From contig PTEX01000314.1 of assembly GCA_003342815.1 (NCBI GenBank), positions 482,244 to 546,243 of the forward strand: a stretch of 64,000 nucleotides of DNA, written 5' to 3'. The notes beneath the pieces are model-generated. The model saw nothing but the letters and a program-made list of their open reading frames with translations, was not told the origin of the DNA and did not search any database. How positions within the stretch are numbered: position 1 is the first letter of the stretch; each line of letters begins with the position of its first letter. The stretch comes from Eudromia elegans. Taxonomy: Eukaryota; Chordata; Aves; Tinamiformes; Tinamidae. The position numbers and the translations under genes are program-made. Positions 25,265-36,773 of this stretch are shown here, piece by piece.

Positions 25265-25345
25265 ATCCTCCTGCAAGGGTTTGTTCTTGGCTGTGTTTCT
25301 TAATGTGTTTCATGAATGATCTGGAGAAATACATGAATAATGTCT
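25265..25345 (+). mobile_element. Possible ancient LINE reverse-transcriptase relic
   Basis: Translated plus-strand text resembles the CR1/L2-type RT segment [17 protein letters not shown]: here QGFVLG, then a block ending in MNDLEKYMN, with one stop. The match is short and degraded and the flanks show no further similarity, so this is a weak call. Confidence 0.25.
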
Positions 25346-26039
25346 GAAGAGAAAAAACGATCTGTCTACACACCACTTCCTAACAGTTACCAAATAATTT
25401 CCAGATGATTCAGCCACTAGATCCTCACCCGTCTGAAATCTGGAGCAAGATAATACATCCTTTAGGCACAATATTGAAAGCTAGCACTTACTCTCCATTC
25501 TGGTCCCTCAGGTGCATTAGCTTCTCTTCTCGCTCTCCTGGATAAACACACTTTCTGAATCTCACTGTTTTGGTTTACAATTTAATTCTTCAAAGAGGCA
25601 CTAAGCAATTGGGCAGCAACAAGTAGATGCAAAAGTAGATAGCAGACAAAGGCATTACAAGTCTTTTGACAACAGTCCTAACGCTGGATTCTTTACTCTA
25701 GCTGTTCTTTTCTTTGGAAAGAAAGAGTCTCTGGAAAACAGAAAGTTGCTGAGTTTGGGGAAACAGTATTCCCATTCATCACCTCTGTCAGCTAAAAAAT
25801 GGTTGAAAAGCCACAAATGGTAACTAGCCAGTCCCTCAGGCATCTAATGGCACTACTAAGTGATTCCTTGTCTCCAGAGCAAAGGAATGGCCAAAGAAGT
25901 TCAGACTCAGTGTCCATTTAATCATCAGGCATCCCAGCTTTGGGATTTATAGCCAAAAGTGGGCAACAAGGGAAGGGTATGAATACGGTAGGTATGTTCC
26001 TTTCCCTGAGTGTCTTTACATCCTCCATTTCTTTCTACT

Positions 26040-26921
26040 TTAGAGAATTTTCATTGTCAGGATTGAGGAGAACACAACCTGGGCTCCCAGACCCTTTACT
26101 GCTATCCCTAGGGCTCTGAAATCTCATTTGAGGATGTTCAGTTTCCCCATGGTGTCATCAGCACCTACATAAAACAGCAGCAAGGGGTAACAGTCAGATG
26201 CCTGGACAAGCCTTGGCAGTCTCTCTGAAATATTCCCTTATTTGAGCCTCTGACAGGCAACAGACCTCTCTGGACAAGGGGTCAGGTCTGCAGATTGGTG
26301 TCTCCATGTCCTGCAACAGGGAGTCACCCATGACAGTCACATGCTGCTTCCTCTGGGTGCTCCTTTTCTCTTTAGTGGGAGCAGTCTTATGGTGTGAACT
26401 TGACTGCCTTGCCCTAGAGGCAATCTCCTAGACAACAACCCTAGGTTGTCTAGACAACCCCCTAGGTTGTCTTCTTCATATTCCAGGGCCTCATACCAAT
26501 TATATGTACCTGGGGGGATGAGGTGGACTTGGAAAGGGTTCTCCTGCCACCTCAAACACGGACCTGTTTCCATTCTTGTTCATCTCTTAATTCTGTCTCC
26601 TCCACCCTATGGCAAGACGGTAGGGGATCCTCAGGTTGAACTAGGCAGGGGGGCAGAGAGGGTCTCTAGTTGCACTTCCTGGGATGATTGTGGAGTATTG
26701 CTCCACCAGTTTATTTCTTTCTCACACTCCCTGAAACTCCTCAGCCTTTCTACCTCCTGTTTCAGTTCCACCACCAGACTAAGTAGCTCAGCCACCTGCT
26801 TACACCTAAGGCAGGTGTTGCGTCTGCTGCTCCCCAGTAACATCAAGAGGCTCTGACACTCCCCACAACTGAACACCTGGACCATCGCGTGTATATGTGG
26901 CTGTTGAGTCTTCATTGCCAC
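26040..26921 (-). pseudogene. CR1 ORF1 remnant (zinc-knuckle and esterase-like)
   Basis: ORF1 of CR1 encodes an RNA-binding protein with paired CxxC motifs, a coiled-coil-like segment and a C-terminal SGNH-type esterase domain. Here 26921-26631 shows CGEC and CLRC pairs followed by LVVELKQEVERLRS, the coiled-coil-like part. After a frame change, 26573-26337 leads into VTVMGDSLLQ, which matches the GDS nucleophile block, then ICRPDPLSREVCC, a hallmark CR1 ORF1 stretch. Further left are stops, and similarity fades near 26040. A 21/22-bp tandem duplication at 26429-26471 adds about seven residues. It is non-functional. Confidence 0.85.
26429..26471. repeat. 21/22-bp tandem duplication in CR1 ORF1
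   Basis: Two adjacent units, TAGACAAC...CTAGGTTGTC (26429-26450 and 26451-26471), differ by one base in length plus substitutions. The junction creates a perfect 16-bp palindrome, GGTTGTCTAGACAACC. On the minus strand it repeats DNLG in the ORF1 text. Confidence 0.85.
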
Positions 26922-27370
26922 AGTCTTCTTGGTGCTGTCTCTGCCAAGTAGACCATATCTTTGCCTGTTTTCTCACTGAGGGAAGAGACCATGGAGAGAG
27001 CTCTTTTCCTGAGCCAGGATGGGACACTCTGCACCACCTGCTCTGCTCTGCTCTGCTCCACTCCACACCCTAAAAGCTGAACTCCAGGTCACTTGCACTC
27101 TAAGGTGGGGGCTTTTAAACACTTCCCTGCTGGTTCCACCCCTGCTGAGTCAGAGCTGCCTCTGGCCAGGGGCACGCAGCTGTGTGGTCAGGGGCCAGGG
27201 ATGGGGCTGGCTGACACTCTTTGGGCTTTCGTGCTTGGTGGCTTTTGACGTGGTTATGCTCCTCTAGGGAAGGTTCTCCGGCTTGAGCATCTGCTCTCTG
27301 CAGGGAGCGTCCGCTCCAGAGCCCTTCCCTTTGAGGGACAAGAAGTACAAAATATGGTCGACAAGACATG
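26922..27370 (-). promoter_or_regulatory. CR1 5' UTR / internal promoter region
   Basis: GC-richer leader upstream of the ORF1 start on the minus strand, including a GAGCA pentamer run (27037-27060) and a TTTAAAAGC motif. CR1 5' UTRs carry the internal promoter, so this could be a relic promoter. Activity cannot be judged from sequence. Confidence 0.5.
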
Positions 27371-27546
27371 CTGTAAGAGAGAAAAAAAAGTTCTCCTATC
27401 TAAAATATTCCTTCCACTTTCTGACACAATTCTATCTATTTAAAATTGCTTCTCTCTTTGTCTCTCCCAATCCATTTCAGCTGTTCATTCATTTTGAATT
27501 TCCTTCTGAATTTTTCTCCTGCTGCTGACTGAAGAGCTCTAACTCT
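27371..27546. other. AT-rich spacer between head-to-head CR1 pieces
   Basis: Pyrimidine- and AT-rich sequence with no CR1 similarity that I can see. It separates the 5' edge of the antisense piece from the start of the sense piece. Confidence 0.6.
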
Positions 27547-29210
27547 TTTACTGCTAAGGTTGGTCCCCATGAAGTACAGAGTCCAGATAGAAGGGAGCTA
27601 ACTGAGAGAAACGAAGATTTTCTGCTCGTCGAAGAAGATTGGGTTAGGCATTATTTAGGCAAACTGGACACCCATATGGGTCCAGATGGGATGCACCCAA
27701 GGGTGCTAAGGGAACTGGCGGGGGTTATTGCTGAGCCACTTTCCATCATCTTTGAGAGGTCATAGAGAGGTATGAGAGGACTGGAAGAGAGCCAACATCA
27801 CTCTAGTCTTCAAAAAGGGCAAGAAAGAGAAGCCGAGAAACTACAGGCCCGTCAGCCTCACCTCCATCCCTGGAAAGGTGATGGAGCAGCTCGTCCTAGA
27901 GACCCACCTCTAGGCATATCATGGAAGAGAAGGTGATCAAGAGTAGTCAGCATGGATTCACCAAGGCAAAGTCATGTTTGATGAACCTGATAGCCTTCTA
28001 TGATGGGGTAACTGGATGGGTAGATGATGGGAAAGCCATGGATGTTGTCTACCTTGACTTCAGCAAGGCTTTCAATACAGTCTCCCATAACATCCTTATA
28101 GGAAAGCTCCAGAAGTATGGATTGGATGAGTGGACAGTGAGGTGGATTGAGAACTGTCTGGATGGCAGAGCCCAGAGGATCGTGATAAATGGGGCTGAGT
28201 CTTGCTAGAGGTCTGTGGTCAGTGGTGTCCCCAAGGGATCAGGGCTGGGCCCAGTGCTGTTCACCTTGTTCATCAATGTCTTGGAAAAGGGGATAGAGTG
28301 CACCCTGAGGAAGTTTGCTGATGATACCGAAGTGGTTGGAGTGGCCAACACCCCAGAGCGCTGTGCTGCCATCCAGAGGGACCTGGGTAGGTTGGAGAGT
28401 TGGGTGGAGAGGAACCTTATGAGGTTTAGCAAGGACAAGTGCAGGGTCCTGCACTTGGGGAGGAATAACCCCAGGCACCAGTACAGATTAGGTGCCAACC
28501 CACTGGAAAGCAGCTCCACGGAGAGGGATTTGGGAGTTCTGGTTGACAACAAGTTGACCTTGAGTCAATAATGGCCCTTGTCACCCTTGTGGCCAAGAAG
28601 GCCAATGGGATCCTGGCCTGCATCAGGAGGAGCGTTGCCAGCAGGTTGAGGCAGGTGATCCTGCCCCCTGCCCCTCTACTCAGCTCTGGTGAGGCTGCAC
28701 CTCGAGTACTGTGTACAATTCTGGGCTCCCCAGTACAGGAGGGACGTGGAGCTCCTAGAGAGGGTTCAGAGATGAGCGACAAAGATCAAGGGACTGGAGC
28801 ACCAACTGTACGATGAGAGGTTAAACGAGCTGGGCCTGTTTAGCTTATAGAAGAGAAGGATGAGAGGGGATCTAATCAACATGTACAAGTTCTTGAGGTA
28901 GGATTGTAGGGAGGAAGGCGCTAAACTGTTTTCCATAGGAGTTGGTGATAAGACAAGGAGCAGTGGTTTTAAGTTGAGTCATAAGAGGTTTCATCTCCAG
29001 GTGAAGAGGAACTTCTTTCCTGTGAGGGTGACAGAACCCTGGAACAGGCTGCCCAGAGAGGTTGTGGAGTCTCCTTCTCTAGAGATCCTCAAAACCCAGC
29101 TTGATCCCACCCTGTGCCATGTGCTGTAGGTGTTCCTACTGGAGCAGGGGGGCTGGACTAGATGATCTCTACAGGTCTCTTCCAACCCTAAAGATTCTGT
29201 GATTCTGTGA
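27547..29210 (+). mobile_element. CR1 LINE, 5'-truncated ORF2 and 3' tail
   Basis: The copy starts in ORF2 upstream of the RT domain (AKVGPHEVQSPD-type text), passes through VEEDWVRHYL-like and GPDGMHPRVLREL text, the RT palm and FADD box, then the conserved C-terminal WNRLPREVVESPS region and 3' UTR. It ends with two ATTCTGTG octamers at 29192-29210. It is broken by stops and indels but nearly collinear with the CR1 at 53-54.8 kb. Confidence 0.95.
27921..28571 (+). pseudogene. CR1 reverse-transcriptase palm with one in-frame stop
   Basis: A single reading frame holds the RT core. From the methionine at 27921, residues 44-54 are [11 protein letters not shown] (motif A with its catalytic Asp). 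A TAG at 28206-28208 interrupts after GAESC. The same frame resumes with SGVPKGSGLGPVLF (motif B) and KFADDTE (motif C, the catalytic FADD). It ends at a TAA (28569-28571) caused by a small rearrangement, after which the text continues in another frame (28571-28816). Intact catalytic aspartates with only one internal stop suggest modest age. Neither the endonuclease nor a full ORF2 is present. Confidence 0.88.
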
Positions 29211-30305
29211 ACTCATGCTCCTTCCTCTGCCTCTGGTTTGTTTGATATTTTTATTGCCTAAAATTTACCTTTCCTCTACTTTTCTAATCCACTTACAGTT
29301 GCCACGGTTCTGCTTTAAAGACAAGATGCACACTGAGCTTTTCTCTACGCATTTTTTATTGGAGGAATATACATCAATCCCAGGATGACGAGTGAAGCCG
29401 TCTCAACTGGAGCATTTTCATTCTACGTTGTTGAAGTACTTACATCCTATTTCTTAAGTACATGTTACTCTGAATAAAGTATGTCTGTAAGATACAATCA
29501 GAGTGTAAGCATAAAGATTATAATTTTTAAGCAGTGGCTGAAATCTTCAGTAACAATTTTTTTGGCAATACACTGTTTTCTCATGACTTTGATAGCTGCA
29601 TGTAAGGCATCTCCTGCACCATCCAAATTGAAGTGTGAAATCTCATCAAGATCCAGCAAATTTGTCTAGATGCACAGGGTAATAATGAGACTTAAAAATT
29701 GTTTAGCTAATAGAAATAGACAGGCTGAGAGTTAAACTAGACCCAGACTCCTTCTTTCTTAATTGAACCTTTGACTGCAGTGAAGGTCTGATACCTGCTG
29801 TCACATAATGTTCCATATAAAACCAACACCAATGACACTTTCAGGAAGGTAGCATCAATAAAAAACTTTTTAAACTGAGGCTGCATTTCAAGGCTTCCAA
29901 TTTGCAGTGGCCTCACAGGATAAAGACTAGTAGCTCTGCTGCTTCCAACAGATCTTTTGACTGGAATGGTCAGGAGCTTTGCAAATAGCTCTCAGTGAGT
30001 TCAGCCTTAGCTAAAGATCCCAGGTTGCAAGCAATCTCAAGTGAACATAGCCTTGCTGAACTCAAAGCACAGCCAAAGTTTGGTCAGCAGTTCAATTCCC
30101 CCCCTTTCTCTCCCCACCTAATCCTTGACTTGTGCACATGAACAGGCTGTAAGCCTGCAGCAGCTGCAGCAGAGCAAAGGCAGATATTGCAGAGAATGTT
30201 AACTGAAGGAGCTGAGTGAAATATAGTACTGCACATAAGCAAGAAATGCTGGATAAGTTAACTAACACAATTTAAAAGAGTTTCCACATCACACAGGTAT
30301 TCTGG

Positions 30306-30335
30306 GTATAACCTAGTATAACCAGTATAACCTAG
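30306..30335. repeat. Short tandem repeat GTATAACCTA-type x 3
   Basis: Three imperfect 9-10-bp units (GTATAACCTA, GTATAACCA, GTATAACCTA). Minor feature. Confidence 0.7.
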
Positions 30336-33300
30336 CAGTAAGATACTCTTGCGTAGGAAGGTGCAATCTGGGATATCAGGTCCTGCAAAAACTCATTACA
30401 GGTCCTTAATATTCATTTGGGTGAATTAATTCTACTGAATCCTGTTAGGAAGAAATTTGTCAATAACTGTTTTGCAGAACTCTTCTCTAAATCTGATCTC
30501 TAAATCTAGATCACAGCATCCAAAGAGGATAAGAAAAGGAGAAAAAAAACAACGTCAATTTTCCAGGAACAAGAACAAGAAAAAATCCAGGAGCACATTT
30601 TAATCTGTTTCTATAAGCAAACATAAGTTTGAATTTCAAAACTGTTGTGCTCTGAAACTTATTAATCTAAACAAGTCTGCTAACCAGGTGTTAATTTACT
30701 ACTGTCTTGCCATCCCTACCTTCACAAGAATTTGCATTCAGCATATATGCCTTTGCATTATTTCTTCTTTTGTTTTGTCTTGCACCAAATCTCTCACTGC
30801 TTGTGAAAGTCTCACTGGAGACTCTAGTCTGACTAGAGGATCTGTATCTGCATAAGGAACCACTGCTACACAACTGTCACTCATCCTGTGAGTGACAATG
30901 TCCTACTCGTTTGGATCATCAAAATGTTGTTGCAGTGTTTCCATTGCTACAAATTACATTCACAGTCTTCACTTCAAATTAAAGATTTGATGAGTCTTTT
31001 AAAGAGAAGACAGGTAGCATAAAAAGTAGGACATTAATTATATATCCACCATGAGTCCTTCACAACTATGAACACATTCTGTCTTATGACCGCACAGCAC
31101 AGTATGGCTCATTGCCACTGCTCCTGACCTCCAAGGATTGTGCCTAGAAATTTTTTTTCCACAACATTATGGCAACATGGCAGTAGTCTTGCTCACTCTG
31201 CATTCACAGAATCTCCCCAGCAATTTATGCTCTCTTCTGCTGCACTTGGGGTGCAGGGTGTTGCACATGGCCCAGCACAGCAATTTCATGCCACAACAGA
31301 AATACTTATTACACTAGTGGGATCAGGTCAACAAGGGCACTGAACATTTTAGAAACACTTGATATGTACAGTAGTGGAGTGATTTGTGTTTGTTTTTTTA
31401 AAAAAGATTTTAAAATAGTTTTATGGACAGTTTTATTACAATGGTTAAACTTAGGCTAGTTTACAGCTCACTTGCTGATTTGAAATGCTTGTTTCATTAT
31501 GCTCCAAAATTTTTATCTTTCAAGCTTAGGAAATGGAAGGCTTTATAGCTTTGCTGGCCAGGTTTGAAGGTTGAGTCTTTTTTTTAAGTCATTACATGGC
31601 AGAGCCTGACCTCTGAAAAGATCTTGGAAGACAAGCTACAGATCAAGAAAAATCTACTTTCATTCAGTGGTTGTTCTTAAAGAGGCATCTGATGAGTCAG
31701 CATAATTAGAGGTCTTTCTAAGTTATGTGAACTGATCTACTTCTCTGTTTCAATTCTATTTTGATTCAACTTTCTTTAGAGAAAAACACTGTAAATTTGC
31801 AAGTCAGTCTGAGATGAAGCTTCAGTCACAGCACTATATATTAGTAAGAATGATGAAACCATATATAACAACAGTGAGACATAAGCTAATGGTTTTGATG
31901 ATTATGTTCCTTCTTGCTCCTTATGCCTCCTTCAAGGCTAAAGAAAGGGCAAGACCTGGCATAATGGGAGTCACAGACCAGAACTGAGCTCTGACAAAAG
32001 CACAGTGGGGAAGCAGAATAAAAAGCTACATCAGCCTTACTAAAAGTTCAGTAACAAGCTGTAACTTAAGGAACCAGAAACACTACTCTTATAAAAACAA
32101 ATAACAGTCTTAAAAAGATTTTTTAAAAATAAAGTGAGCAGCCATTTCTCGCCCAGCAAATACTGGAAAGGAAACCTACGGTAAAGAAGATTTAAAAAAA
32201 TACCAATCCAACATATGATGCAGAAGAAAAAAAAAGGAAACTGTTTCCATATGGTTCCTTCTGTAAAGAGCAATATTTTTAAATTTTTTTTTCGTATAAT
32301 GAATTTCAGAGAGTGGAAGTCTGAGAGTCTGAAGTTAGTTTCTAAAGAATACTTTCTAGAAGTATTTAAAACATATGATAGAACTGGCCTTTTAGTTAAA
32401 TGGGATTCTTGAATCTTGAGATTCAGTTTTATACTTGAAATACTTTTTAGTAGATTTTCAAATGATTTTACTTGCTTGCTTCACCATTTTTGACTCTCAG
32501 CTACAGTCCCTTACAACATTTTTCTTTTCTAGACTACCCATGGCAGGAGCAGCAAATGTAAATTCCAGAATTGCCTAGGAAGTGGAGAGTTAACTTTAAA
32601 AGAAAGTTCCAATGAAACATGCATTTGCAATTTCGCTGTTTCGTAATGGACCATCAGAATCTGAGCATCATTCATATTCAGACAAAATTTATAGCTGCTC
32701 TTAAAGTCCCCTGATTTTAACAGGTTTACTTATTACCAACAGTATTTATAATGTGCGTAAACTAGGTCCTGTACAACTCCTCCAACTCCTCTCTGATTGG
32801 ACCTACAGAATTTTGCAGGTATGTTCTTCAACCAAAAGAAAATATTTACCGGTCAATTATTTGATGACCTCAAGTCACAGGACTCAAGTTATAGAAAGCT
32901 TTGAGGTTTAAATCTTTCCTGCTTCAAGTATTACATTCTTCTGTGAGTTCAAAAATTACTTATGTAGCCAGCAGGTTTACACAATATTTATCTTATTTAA
33001 ATTCACGTGGAGGTACAATTAGCTACAAGACTGCCTATTTCCCTATGATCAGAGTCCAATAGCAAACAGCCTCTCTCACACTTGTGTGCACCATTGAGAA
33101 GACTCCTGTGCTAATCAGACCTCTCAAATGTGTTGCTGGCAATGTTGAGACAGATCCCCTGAACCCAGGGGCTTGCTGTCACTGCTGCTCATCTCTGACT
33201 GCTGTCTGTGAATTAAAAACCAGAGACTGTTTCCAATTGCTATTTCAGGTAGGCCATTGCTGTAAATGCCATCAGGCAAATGGTATAATCTCAAGTGGGA

Positions 33301-34459
33301 GAGGATATAAATAATCTTGAGTGGGTTTTGAAACATCAGGAGCAGGTTTGATTAAGACAGGAGCTGTGCTATGAAGCCCCATGTAAGCAAATCTTGTTTA
33401 GTTCCTCATGAATCATTAAGGAGTTGTCTCAGTTTTAAAGACAATGCCATCACTTAGACGAGGCTATATGATCTTTTTTTTATATCAGATTGTGTAATAG
33501 CTAATCTTCTTATTTTAAAAGGCATGCTGGGCAATCTCATCCAGTGTCTTAAAAGCAACTGAAAGTTCTGCTTGGTTTGTTCCGCCTTCATGTAAAGCCT
33601 TATATCTTTTTTAAGCACATATTTTATTATCAGGTTTCTTATTTCATACTGAGTCACACAAAAAGTCTCTCTTCAGGGCATCTTATAAAGAAACTAATGA
33701 GATGAATGCAAATTACAGCCACCTACTCAATGCAAAGCCCATATTTACAGTAGCTATTGGCAGAATTATACTGCTTCTCAGTTGAAACTGCAGATTTTTG
33801 TTTTGTTTTGAATAAAATATTCACACTTCCTCCAAGGAATGCACAATGAAAAACATGCTTGTTGCCAAGACTACATTATATGTGTGTGCAGATACGTATA
33901 TATGGGTGTGTGTATTTTTTAATTAAAAATATAGAGACAAGTGGTAGACCTTTGCCAGTATTAAGTGGCTCTCCCCAACAGTAGTTCCTCAGGGTCAGCT
34001 CTAATTGTATTACTGAGCCAAGTGGCTGCCACTGAAAATTTACAATCTATATTATTTTAACAATGTGACTAATACATGCCAGTTTTTCCAGTCACCTACA
34101 GAGCTAACCTGTGTCTAGAGATTGGAGCATTAACACCTCTAAGCGCCCTGATTCTCACATCACTGTTCAATTCACTTGAATATTCCTTTGCAAGGAATGC
34201 AAATAACGGTCCACGGATTATCAGCAAGCAAGCTCCAGAAATAACTACTGTTTCATTGACCTTGGAACGTAAGCAAAAAGCTGCAGCTAGGGAAAGGAAT
34301 AGCACTGACTTGTTGGAGCTGTAGTATGCTGTCATTTGCTCTTTGGTTGTAATATTCCCATATTCTCACTAAGAGAAGTAGATACTGAGGTTAATGAGAT
34401 GTTCTCAGCAATCTGTGATTCCTTCTCTTAAACAGAAAAATATGTTTTGACCCAACAGG

Positions 34460-34496
34460 TTTTTTTCTTTTCTTTTTTTTTTTTTTTTTTTTTTTT
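34460..34496. repeat. Poly(T)-rich tract
   Basis: 37-base T run interrupted by two Cs. No recognisable retrocopy is attached. Confidence 0.9.
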
Positions 34497-35250
34497 CGTA
34501 CTGTAAGCCTGAATAGCATGAATAGCATTAAAAAAACCAGGTAGTTAACAGGTAAAACATTTTTGCAAGCCATGTATTCTTATACTGGCTGCTCCACTTT
34601 CTGGTTCTTTAGCCTCTCTTCTTTCTTCTACTTTTAATACAAATTTCATGAAATGCTGGAATTAATTATCTGTACAATAATATTCATCAGAGCACCCTTA
34701 TGAGCACTGCTATCGAAGCTAGGGATGAAAAATTATTAGGTAAACCTAACAGAAAAGTGCACCCATTAGATTCTTGCAAGCTGGCTAAACATTCACAGGA
34801 TAATACATAAATAAACCTGAAACATTTCTTCCAAAAAGCATTCTCTCTCATTTCTCTTAGCTCTTACACTTGTCTCTGAGGGATGCTAGCATTACCTATC
34901 TTGATGATGAATATACTTTTAACGTTTCTTTTCACTAACAAATACAAATTATGAGGGATGACCATATGCTTAAGTGCTCCACAGAGCAGTGGTCTGAAAG
35001 AGAAAAGGGTCTTATGAAAAGCATATCAAGGCAAAAATATTGGCCCAGAAAATTCAGGAGGACTTTTGATTTTGATTTTAATGGAGTCAGGATTTCACCC
35101 AAAAGAGCTGCAGCAGAGTCAAGACATCTGGAAAAGAAAAAGTAGACAGATGTTTCACAATAATCTCAGTGCTAAATCAGAAAGTGCTATAGCATTATGA
35201 GATATTTTCTTACTCTCTTTGCTGCAAAAATAGAATGCTACATTTTAAGT

Positions 35251-35270
35251 TATATATATATATATATATA
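35251..35270. repeat. (TA)10 microsatellite
   Basis: Ten uninterrupted TA units, likely length-polymorphic. Confidence 0.95.
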
Positions 35271-36754
35271 TTTGGTAAAACAAACTGTTTGATATCGAAT
35301 GTATTGGATAAGAAATGCCAGTGCCCTGCATCACTAGACATACAAACACCTTTTTCACCTTATAGCTTGATCCTTCTGCAGAGTTAGAATTGCACGATTT
35401 CTCTTTTTCATGTCGACAAACCCAGTTACTTCAAATTTTCTGTGTTTATATCACAGTAAAATGAGAATAACGAACCCCTGGATTGATAAAGCAGATGTAT
35501 TTTGTTTTTAATGGGAAGATAATTAAAGATACAATGTCATTCAAAGATATACATGGCTGCAAGACTAGTCAGAAATATGAATGGTGACTTTCACTCAGCT
35601 GCCTTAAGAAATTAAAGGACGCATGCTTTCAGTTAATTCAGAATTGTATATCCATTTCAGAAGTCAGAAGACATTTTTATCACCATGCTTTATAATAAAC
35701 TTGTTCTTTAACTGCATTCAGTCTTTTTTCTCCTCCTAAGCTCTCCTGCACACTGCTTTCTTTTTCTTTCTTTTTTATTCAGATGGTATCCTGTTTGGCT
35801 GCTGATATTCTGCCAAATCTGTCTCTGAATGAGAGTATAATGAGAATACAATGAACAGAATGAGAATGTAATTCCTGCCAAAGCCTTCTCCAGTGGTAAA
35901 GAGAATAAAAGCTGTCCTCAAAATGCTCCATCACATGCAAAATTAGACATTACAGTCAAGGAAACCTCATATGTTTACTGTAGTTAGTATTTCAATTAAG
36001 TATCTTCTTGTGTCTCCTCCCTGATAGGAATGTATAGGTAAATGGTGGACAGGTAACCTCTCCATCATTACAAAGCCTTTTGTTTGAGCAAGCAAGGGCC
36101 TCAGGCACTTTGTCTTGAGCTTCCATCTGACAGTGCAATTTGTCATTGTCACTCCTCAAGGACAGCTTGACAACAAACCTTGTAGCAAGTAATAAACCCA
36201 CAAGTACTTCACATTCTTTTCCATTGTGATTGGAAACCTCTGAGCTTCAGTTTGATCTCAGTCACCTCAACATAAATGCTGATCAAGACCATTGAACACA
36301 ATGCTATTCCTGAAATCTGACTCCAGCACAATGAATTCCCCAACCAGATGAGATTTAATGTAGTCATGTAATTAAATTTCATGAACCAGAAAGAAAAAAG
36401 AATAGAAACACTAACTGACCGTAACAGCACATACTGATGATAACAAAACTACAGAATATTATCCCTTATTTTTTAATTAGTGTTATAAGGAACTGTTGAA
36501 ATTATTGATTTTGAAGCAAGTGAGTATAATTACTGTGGAATTTCTCCAAACAAGTGCTGCAGGCCATTGGTTGTGTAATTACAGAATAACAATATGGTTA
36601 GCTGTGCTGTACAACAAAGAAACACTACCTGGATCTGTTCTGTATCCAGAATACCAAGGGGCTGAGAAACTTTCTGATTCCAGACCAAAGGATATGGCTG
36701 TACATTTTTATCACTCCAGTGTTCATGAAAAATACTTCAAAAGGAAATTTTATG

Positions 36755-36773
36755 TTTTTTTTTTTTTTTTTTT
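36755..36773. repeat. Poly(T) tract, 19 bases
   Basis: Uninterrupted T run. Confidence 0.9.

Larger units (their letters stand above)
19249..26039. other. Gene-free sequence with duplications and palindromes
   Basis: No host gene recognised. It holds an 85-95-bp direct duplication (20.08/20.57 kb), a multi-stem palindromic cluster (22.20-22.30 kb), a perfect 11-bp-arm palindrome (23.24 kb) and a faint reverse-transcriptase-like relic (25.27 kb), listed separately. Remaining open frames look incidental. Confidence 0.55.
26040..27370 (-). mobile_element. CR1 LINE 5' region (5' UTR and ORF1), antisense
   Basis: Reading leftward from about 27370, a GC-rich 5' UTR-like stretch is followed by a degraded ORF1 (26921-26040), which stops abruptly inside its esterase-like domain. 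Most genomic CR1 copies are 5'-truncated, so a piece that keeps the 5' end but lacks ORF2 and the 3' tail is the reverse of the usual pattern. It lies head-to-head with the plus-strand CR1 at 27547-29210, with about 175 bp of unrelated AT-rich sequence between. It may be an inverted 5' segment of the same insertion or a separate copy that lost its 3' part. The right edge is judged by base composition only. Confidence 0.8.
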
